Positions 32,247 to 37,199 of a stretch of 37,199 nucleotides of DNA are shown piece by piece. The number at the start of each line of letters is the position of its first letter. Position 1 is the first letter of the stretch. The stretch comes from Candidatus Cloacimonadota bacterium. GTDB taxonomy: Bacteria; Cloacimonadota; Cloacimonadia; Cloacimonadales; Cloacimonadaceae. The stretch is from positions 1 to 37,199 of the forward strand of contig JAKLEY010000003.1 in the NCBI GenBank assembly GCA_022711455.1, read 5' to 3'. The position numbers and the translations under genes were made by a program. Under the pieces are notes generated by a model. That model had not been told where the DNA came from, searched no databases, and saw only the letters and a program-made list of their open reading frames with translations.

Positions 32247-32330
32247 AGCAGCATCGGCATGCTGCTCTACGGTAGGTTCGGATCGGCATCCGAACCTACC
32301 TGAAACAGGCGCTGCTGCGAGCGCCTGTAC
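32247..32330. repeat. Stack of three different REP-like hairpins before the hydrogenase gene
   Basis: First, AGCAGCAT-CGGC-ATGCTGCT with CTAC foot (32247-32270), the same family as the hairpins around the RAYT gene. Second, GGTAGGTTCGGAT-CGGC-ATCCGAACCTACC (32271-32300), a perfect 13-bp stem related to 1838-1899. Third, CAGGCGCT-GCTGCG-AGCGCCTG with GTAC foot (32306-32330), related to 13385-13463. The first two abut directly; the third follows after six bases. Confidence 0.8.
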
Positions 32331-32412
32331 AACCGTTCAAGCAAATATCTTGACATCATATCCATATTATAAAATCCTTGCAATTCTCATAAATACGCCC
32401 AAGGAGACGTAC

Positions 32413-34167
32413 ATGATCACAGTTTATGTAAACGGTAAGGCGACTGTAGTTGCCAAGGATACCAAGGTCTTGCATGCCTGCGCCAAAGCCGGATATCACG
32501 TTCCCCATCTTTGTTATCACGAGGATCTTCCTGCCTTTGGTAATTGCGGGGTTTGCGTGGTCGAGATCAACGGCCGCATCATCCGCTCCTGCACCACCCC
32601 CTGTGAGGAAGGTATGCAGATCAAAACCAAAAGCAAACAGCTGCTTGATATGCGCCGTGCAGCCACGGAGATCATCCTTTCCACCCACCCCAACAACTGT
32701 CCGGAGTGTATCAAAAACGGTCGTTGTGAGCTTCAGGATCTGGCCAAGGAACTGGCGATCCGGCATTTCGGACTGAAGAAACTTCGTAAGAAATATAAAC
32801 CCAGAGACGAATCTTCCCCCTCCATCACTCTGGATCAAAGCTATTGCATCAATTGCGGACGCTGCACCTACGTGTGCAACGAGATCCAGGACGTGCACGC
32901 GCTGGAGAATTCCAACCGTGGGTTCGACACCTATGTGGGTCCGACCTTTGAGCGTCCGCTGGAGACCTCCGAATGCGTCAAATGCGGTCAGTGCTCTTCC
33001 TATTGCCCGGTTGCGGCGATCTATGAAAATGACGACAGCGATGCGGTTTGGGAAGCTCTGGACGATCCGGATCTGGTGCTGGTGGCTCAGGAAGCCCCTG
33101 CGGTGCGGGTGGCTTTGGGAGAGGAGTTTGGGCTCAAACCGGGCACCAACGTAAGCGGAAAGATGTATACGGCCCTGCGTGAACTGGGCTTCAAATATGT
33201 GTTCGACACCAATTTCGGAGCCGATCTCACTATCATGGCAGAAGCCTCGGAATTTGTCAAACGCTTTACTTCCGAACCGGAGAAATTCCCGCTGATCACC
33301 ACCTGCTGTCCTTCCTGGGTGGATTTTCTGGAGAAATTCCATTCCGATCTGATCCCCTTCTTCTCGAGTGCCAAATCTCCGCACCAAATGGTGGGAACCA
33401 TGGTTAAAACCTTCTGGGCAGAGAAGATGAAGCTCGATCCGGACAATATCTTTTTGGTCAGCGTGATGCCCTGCACTGCCAAGAAATACGAGATCGAGCG
33501 TATGAAAGACATGTATGCCTCCGGAAAACAGGACGTGAACGTCACTATCACCACCCGGGAACTGGCTCGCATGCTCAAGACCAGAGGCATCGATCTGGCT
33601 CATCTGGAAGAATCCGGTGCCGATAATCCGCTGGGCGAATACTCCGGAGCAGGCACCATCTTCGGAGCAACCGGGGGTGTGATGGAAGCAGCTCTGCGCA
33701 CTGCTTACTTCCTTGTGACCGGCAAAGAACTGCCCAATCCCAGGATCGACTTTGTGCGCGGTTACCGTGGCATCAAAACAGGCTCCATCAATATTGAAGG
33801 ACATGAGATCAGGATTGCCGTGGCCTCCGGACTGGGCAACGTGGTCAAGGTCATGAACCAGGTCCGCAAAGCCAGGGAAGCCGGAGCCGAACCACCCTAT
33901 CACTTCATCGAAGTGATGGCATGCCGGGGTGGCTGCGTGGGAGGAGGAGGCCAGCCCTACCGTTCCACAAACAGGATCAGACTGGCACGCGCCAAGGGTC
34001 TTTATAAGGAAGATGAAGGCATGCAGCACCGTGAATCGCACAACAACCCTTCGATTCAGAAGTTATATAAGGAATATCTGGATAAACCCCTTTCAGCCAA
34101 GGCACACAAATTGCTGCATACCAGCTATATTGCCAGGCCGATGGAGATCATCCGGAAACACGATTAG
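32413..34167 (+). CDS. [FeFe] hydrogenase, catalytic subunit (HydA/HndD-like)
   Basis: A 584-residue enzyme that reduces protons or oxidises H2. The N-terminal [2Fe-2S] domain has Cys34, 45, 48 and 60. A His-ligated [4Fe-4S] site has His92, Cys96, 99 and 105. Two ferredoxin-type clusters follow (Cys145/148/151/155 and Cys188/191/194/198). The H-cluster domain has L1 TTCCPSW (Cys298), L2 MPCTAKKYE, and L3 MACRGGCVGGGGQP near the C-terminal end. L1 has Thr where Ser is usual (TSCCP). AAGGAG lies six bases before the ATG at 32413; the frame is open further upstream but runs through REP hairpins. No HydB/HydC-type partner or maturase is adjacent, so it may work alone with ferredoxin or join subunits encoded elsewhere. 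Confidence 0.93.
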   Translation: MITVYVNGKATVVAKDTKVLHACAKAGYHVPHLCYHEDLPAFGNCGVCVVEINGRIIRSCTTPCEEGMQIKTKSKQLLDMRRAATEIILSTHPNNCPECIKNGRCELQDLAKELAIRHFGLKKLRKKYKPRDESSPSITLDQSYCINCGRCTYVCNEIQDVHALENSNRGFDTYVGPTFERPLETSECVKCGQCSSYCPVAAIYENDDSDAVWEALDDPDLVLVAQEAPAVRVALGEEFGLKPGTNVSGKMYTALRELGFKYVFDTNFGADLTIMAEASEFVKRFTSEPEKFPLITTCCPSWVDFLEKFHSDLIPFFSSAKSPHQMVGTMVKTFWAEKMKLDPDNIFLVSVMPCTAKKYEIERMKDMYASGKQDVNVTITTRELARMLKTRGIDLAHLEESGADNPLGEYSGAGTIFGATGGVMEAALRTAYFLVTGKELPNPRIDFVRGYRGIKTGSINIEGHEIRIAVASGLGNVVKVMNQVRKAREAGAEPPYHFIEVMACRGGCVGGGGQPYRSTNRIRLARAKGLYKEDEGMQHRESHNNPSIQKLYKEYLDKPLSAKAHKLLHTSYIARPMEIIRKHD

Positions 34168-34171
34168 GGGA

Positions 34172-34206
34172 ATTTGGGATCAGCGCGGCTTTCCCAAATA
34201 AATTTT
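34172..34206 (+). terminator. Probable terminator after the hydrogenase gene
   Basis: ATTTGGGA (34172-34179) pairs with TCCCAAAT (34192-34199) over a 12-base loop, followed by AAATTTTG. The stem is convincing; the T-run is short. Confidence 0.5.
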
Positions 34207-34242
34207 GAATGTCGCAAAGTTCGTTTATTTCAACGTTTATAA

Positions 34243-34289
34243 GCGTGCCAAAGAGCCTTGTGGAGATATTCTCCCCAGCTTTGGCACGC
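34243..34289. promoter_or_regulatory. 11-bp inverted repeat overlapping the pilin promoter
   Basis: GCGTGCCAAAG (34243-34253) is an exact inverted copy of CTTTGGCACGC (34279-34289), which contains the sigma54 -24 box. The arms could form a hairpin or a binding site for a dimeric regulator. The left arm has no matching -12 box on the minus strand, so it is not a second promoter. Confidence 0.55.
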
Positions 34290-34297
34290 ATCGTGCA
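34281..34297 (+). promoter_or_regulatory. Sigma54 (RpoN) promoter of the pilin operon
   Basis: TTGGCACG-N4-GTGCA: the GG and GC pairs are separated by exactly ten bases, and only the first base of the -12 box differs from the TTGCA consensus. It lies 45 bases before the pilin start codon, leaving a short leader with AGGAGG. RpoN control of the major pilin gene is well known in other bacteria (PilS/PilR). The activator is not in the window. Confidence 0.75.
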
Positions 34298-34341
34298 TTA
34301 TACAAAGCTAACTAAAAAAACACTTCCCCAGGAGGAAAAAA

Positions 34342-34779
34342 ATGCTCAGTAAACTGAAGAACCAAAAGGGATTTACCCTTATCGAAATATTGGTGGTGGT
34401 GATCATCGTTGCCATTCTGGCAGCTTTGGCCGTGCCTCGCTATCTTCGTTATGTCGAAAAATCCCGTTCCACTGAAGCGCAAACCGCTATCAGCACCATT
34501 CGTAAAGCCTATGACGTCTATTTGCAGACCAATGGTTCCACCGACGGTTACAGCCTTGACCTGGCTCAAAAAGATGCCAAGTTGGGTGAAAGCACCACCA
34601 AAAACTGGAAATTCGAAGTTGTCGGCAACCCCCCGAAAAAGATCATAGCCACTTCCACCCAGGATTTCGCCGGCGGCGAAGGCAAGCAGGTGTGGTATGA
34701 CATCACAGAAGCTAAATTCCATGGCTATGGCGTCGACCAATGGACAGACCCCGAGAGCGGAGGCGTCGAGACCGACTAA
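34342..34779 (+). CDS. Type IV pilin / GspG-like major pilin
   Basis: A 145-residue prepilin. A short basic leader ends in KG, with cleavage between Gly10 and Phe11; the mature protein starts FTLIE, with the essential Glu at +5 (Glu15), then the hydrophobic N-terminal helix ILVVVIIVAILAALAVPRY. The soluble part is small, with no cysteine pair, and the end is acidic. AGGAGG precedes the ATG. It is likely the main pilus subunit, since it has the strong sigma54 promoter and stands first in the operon; a type II secretion pseudopilin is the alternative. Confidence 0.9.
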   Translation: MLSKLKNQKGFTLIEILVVVIIVAILAALAVPRYLRYVEKSRSTEAQTAISTIRKAYDVYLQTNGSTDGYSLDLAQKDAKLGESTTKNWKFEVVGNPPKKIIATSTQDFAGGEGKQVWYDITEAKFHGYGVDQWTDPESGGVETD

Positions 34780-34794
34780 CCGGAGGACGGAAAA

Positions 34795-35850
34795 TTGACT
34801 ATTCATGAATTACTCCGCTTCACAGCTGAAGCGGGTGCATCAGACTTGCACATAGCTGCTGGCTCGCACCCCATGGTGCGAGTCAACGGCAAAATGAAAC
34901 GCCTGAATCTTCCCATCCTCTCCATCGAAGAGATCGAATCTCTGGTTTATGGAGTGATGAATGAAGTGCAACAGGAAATGTTCAAAAAGAATCTCGAGAT
35001 CGACTTCTCGACCAAGCTCAGCAATGACGTCCGTTTCCGTGTGAACGCGTTTCATCAGATCAATGGTATCTCCGCGGCTTTCCGTGTGATCCCCAACGAG
35101 ATCAAGACCTATGATGAACTGAAGTTGCCGGAAATTCTCAAACGGCTCACCACCAAAGAGAAAGGGCTCATTCTGGTCACCGGTCCCACCGGTAGTGGTA
35201 AATCCACCACTTTGGCCACTATGATCGATAGTATCAACGACAACCGCTTCTGTCACATCATCACGGTTGAAGACCCCATCGAATTTGTCCACCGCAGTAA
35301 GAACAGCCTCATCAACCAGCGCGAGCTGGGGCATGACACCTGGAGCTTTACTGCCGCTCTGCGCAGCGCGCTGCGTGAAGATCCGGACGTCATTCTGGTG
35401 GGTGAAATGCGTGATCTGGAGACGGTGTCACTGGCGTTGACAGCTGCCGAGACCGGTCACCTGGTCTTTGCCACGCTGCACACCGGAAGCTGTACCAAAT
35501 CCATCGATCGTATCATTGATATGTTCCCCAAGGAACAGCAACAGCAGGTTCGTTCCATGCTGTCTGAATCCCTGGAAGCCGTGATCTCACAAACATTGCT
35601 GCCCACCAAAGACGGCAAGGGCCGGGTTCCGGCTGTTGAGATCATGATCGCCAATGCTGCGGTCCGCAACCTCATCCGTGAGGAAAAGACCTATCAGCTG
35701 CCCTCGATCATCCAGGCCAGCACCAAGGAAGGCATGCAGACCAGAGACCAATCGCTGTACAACCTTGTGATGAACAACCATGTGGAACGCACCATAGCCG
35801 AAGAAGTCGCCGAGAATCCTAAAATGTTCGCTTCAGGAGCTGGATTTTAG
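34795..35850 (+). CDS. pilT: Type IV pilus retraction ATPase PilT
   Basis: A 351-residue hexameric motor that disassembles the pilus. The N-terminal GASDLHIAAGSHPMVRVNG is typical. Walker A is GPTGSGKST (130-138), followed by VEDPIEFVH (Asp box), Walker B DPDVILVGEMRD and the His box GHLVFATLHT. The start is a TTG at 34795 with GGAGG upstream; it gives the expected N-terminus. It is encoded 15 bases after the pilin, with no PilB assembly motor in the window. Confidence 0.95.
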   Translation: MTIHELLRFTAEAGASDLHIAAGSHPMVRVNGKMKRLNLPILSIEEIESLVYGVMNEVQQEMFKKNLEIDFSTKLSNDVRFRVNAFHQINGISAAFRVIPNEIKTYDELKLPEILKRLTTKEKGLILVTGPTGSGKSTTLATMIDSINDNRFCHIITVEDPIEFVHRSKNSLINQRELGHDTWSFTAALRSALREDPDVILVGEMRDLETVSLALTAAETGHLVFATLHTGSCTKSIDRIIDMFPKEQQQQVRSMLSESLEAVISQTLLPTKDGKGRVPAVEIMIANAAVRNLIREEKTYQLPSIIQASTKEGMQTRDQSLYNLVMNNHVERTIAEEVAENPKMFASGAGF

Positions 35851-35852
35851 GC

Positions 35853-36326
35853 ATGGATAAATCCATCGAAATAAGGCACTTTTCTGCATCTTCCGGAAGC
35901 CAATTGAGTGGCATCGTCAGATCCCAAAAGGGTTTTACGCTGATCGAAGCATTGCTGACGACCCTCGTGATCGTCGGCATCATTGTTACCATTTATACTG
36001 GTATCATGTACGCTGAAAATCAGGTCACGCAAAACTACAGAGGTCGCGTGGCAACTTTACTGGCTTCCGGGGAGCTGGAAATGCAGCATTTTTATTACGT
36101 CCAGACCAAGAACTTTCGCCCTTTCAGCGGTAAGGACGTAGTGATTGATTATCTGGGTAAGGGAAAAGCCCTGCCCGGCAGGATGACCATGGATATCAGC
36201 CGTGGTTCCGAGCTTGCCGGAGGACGTTTGTTGAATTTCAACTACCTTGTGGTTACAGTCAGCTGGGTGGATCCCCAATCCAAAAAAGTGCGCTCGATCT
36301 CAGTGCGGGAAGATTATTACAAATGA
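35853..36326 (+). CDS. Minor pilin/pseudopilin (PilV-like)
   Basis: A 157-residue protein with a prepilin site QKG/FTLIEALL (cleavage after Gly27, Glu32 at +5) and a hydrophobic helix to about 50. The leader of 27 residues is long for a class III signal. The mature part has no recognised domain. It starts two bases after pilT and overlaps the next gene (ATGA). The role is probably in priming or modifying the pilus. Confidence 0.82.
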   Translation: MDKSIEIRHFSASSGSQLSGIVRSQKGFTLIEALLTTLVIVGIIVTIYTGIMYAENQVTQNYRGRVATLLASGELEMQHFYYVQTKNFRPFSGKDVVIDYLGKGKALPGRMTMDISRGSELAGGRLLNFNYLVVTVSWVDPQSKKVRSISVREDYYK

Positions 36327-36937
36327 AGAAGATGAATTGCCTCAAACGGACCCTGTCCAACCAATCCGGAGTAACACTGATCGAATTGATCACGGTCCTG
36401 AGTATCTCAGGATTGCTGATCCTGGTCTCTGCCGTAGGGCTCAGCGTCTTCTTTAGCAAATATCGCTCGCTAAACACCTGGGTGGAACTGCAGGCTGATG
36501 CGCTGAACTGCATCAATACCATTAAAATGGGTGTTCCTGTTGGCACCAACCAGGACGTTCAATACTACGGCGTTGCCAATGCCAAAAAGCTCAAACTCAT
36601 GGGCGCGATCTTCGGCAGCCTTTCCGGAAGCGGAATCGAATGTACGCCCCCGATCATAACTTCCGCCCAATCGATTGACAAAGCCCAATATTATTATGAT
36701 GGCAGGGCAGTGCGTGTAAACTATGTTTACAAGGGTGTGCAGGTTGCCTCTCCGCTCTATCTCTTCCCCAAACAAGAGAAGCTGGATCAGATCCAGATCA
36801 CGAATTTCAGGATCTACAAAGAGAATACCGGCGACGAATTGTATGCGGTTAGAGTCGAACTATCAGCCCGCATCAAGGTCACCAACGACAAGTATAAATC
36901 TGTGAGTTTTAAGACGCAGATCGCGAGGAACTTATGA
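36323..36937 (+). CDS. Minor pilin/pseudopilin (PilW-like position)
   Basis: A 204-residue protein with prepilin site QSG/VTLIELITVL (cleavage after Gly16, Glu21 at +5), then the usual hydrophobic helix. Val replaces the more common Phe at +1. The rest is beta-rich with no recognised domain. It overlaps the genes before and after by four bases each. Confidence 0.82.
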   Translation: MKKMNCLKRTLSNQSGVTLIELITVLSISGLLILVSAVGLSVFFSKYRSLNTWVELQADALNCINTIKMGVPVGTNQDVQYYGVANAKKLKLMGAIFGSLSGSGIECTPPIITSAQSIDKAQYYYDGRAVRVNYVYKGVQVASPLYLFPKQEKLDQIQITNFRIYKENTGDELYAVRVELSARIKVTNDKYKSVSFKTQIARNL

Positions 36938-37199
36938 GTAAATCACCTGCAAGGGGAGGATCAGTGTTTCACTTGTTGACATCTCAACGGGGTAATATCT
37001 CGGTCGCTCTGCTACTGGCTGTTATCGGGATCATGAGTGGTCTTACCATGACCAGTATGGCTATGCGTGATGTGGTCACCTTCAATTTTGACTATGAGGA
37101 TGTGGCAGCGCTCCATTTTCTGCGCAGCGAAGCCACTCGCGGACAGCGCATCCTGGAAATGCAGGGCTATGTGGAGGGTGAATTGTTCACTCCTCAACG
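36934..37199 (+). CDS. PilX-like minor pilus protein, 5' part (cut by window end)
   Basis: The frame is open from the ATG at 36934 (overlapping the previous stop) to the last base, 88 complete codons. After a basic leader, SQRG is followed by NISVALLLAVIGIMSGLTM, a hydrophobic helix in the pilin position, then an acidic region with HFLRSEATRGQRI. It resembles PilX-type proteins, but the usual Glu at +5 is missing (Ala25 if cut after Gly20), so prepilin processing is uncertain. Confidence 0.7.
   Translation, partial: MSKSPARGGSVFHLLTSQRGNISVALLLAVIGIMSGLTMTSMAMRDVVTFNFDYEDVAALHFLRSEATRGQRILEMQGYVEGELFTPQ

Noticed and set aside
32350-32373. TTGACA followed by TATAAA upstream of the hydrogenase
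   Set aside because: The spacer is only 12 bases, too short for a sigma70 promoter; other spacings give poor -10 boxes.
32221-32412. 64-codon N-terminal extension of the hydrogenase
   Set aside because: The extension is translated REP hairpin sequence; AAGGAG before 32413 and the family N-terminus (ITVYVNG) fix the start there.

Overview
The window reads as about 37 kb of chromosome from a diderm (Gram-negative-type), probably anaerobic and fermentative bacterium. kdsB (Kdo activation for LPS) and the type IV pilus genes point to an outer membrane. An [FeFe] hydrogenase and a two-subunit CoA-transferase point to fermentation. The gene repertoire (complete Bat operon with moxR, YfhO-like protein, VCBS/choice-of-anchor secreted protein) fits the FCB side of the tree. 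Candidatus Cloacimonadota is my best guess, but it is an inference from gene content and was not tested by any search. No tRNA, rRNA or CRISPR array was recognised.

Layout. 1-2294: the 3' part of an Aas-like acyl-activating enzyme, a class II (RhaD-like) aldolase, and on the minus strand a small duplicated four-cysteine protein. 2658-7266: glnS and hflX, now separated by an IS256-type insertion sequence (4359-5916) whose left inverted repeat supplies the glnS stop codon and whose right end carries an outward promoter aimed at hflX. 7276-9760: CoA-transferase alpha and beta subunits and a pyridoxal kinase. 9735-10741: a REP-associated tyrosine transposase (RAYT) bracketed by its REP hairpins. 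10915-17640: a secreted seven-repeat VCBS protein, a large YfhO-like membrane protein, a cNMP-domain histidine kinase and ribosomal protein L28. 17805-25667: an eight-gene aerotolerance (Bat) operon, moxR to batE, with a terminator-like hairpin just before its first gene. 25822-31793: a tightly packed operon corA-queD-engB-mnmG-kdsB-nucleotidase behind a good sigma70-type promoter. 32413-34167: a monomer-type [FeFe] hydrogenase. 34342-37199 (cut by the window end): a type IV pilus operon (pilin, pilT, two pseudopilin-like proteins, a PilX-like protein) behind a near-consensus sigma54 promoter.

The most unusual content lies between genes. Three intergenic stretches (959-1079, 8811-8917, 31861-32003) are degenerate tandem arrays with a strict 11-bp phase, in which a word and its reverse complement occupy similar phases of successive units. 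Two long intergenic regions (13036-13596 and 31794-32412) each begin with a 7-bp-period array at the stop codon of the preceding gene, and together they hold three copies of a roughly 110-bp MITE-like element with imperfect 20-bp ends. REP-like hairpins with GTAG or GTAC feet occur at six places. They form the tails of genes (pdxK-like kinase, RAYT) and a stack of three different families before the hydrogenase; a further pair of inverted hairpins lies inside the IS256 transposase reading frame.

How the genes fit together: the hydrogenase and CoA-transferase suggest H2-evolving acid fermentation; the Bat operon suggests a periplasmic/inner-membrane VWA-protein stress machine; the last operon builds and retracts surface pili. 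Regulatory assignments (sigma54 for pilin, hairpin attenuation for bat, IS promoter for hflX) are read from motifs only.
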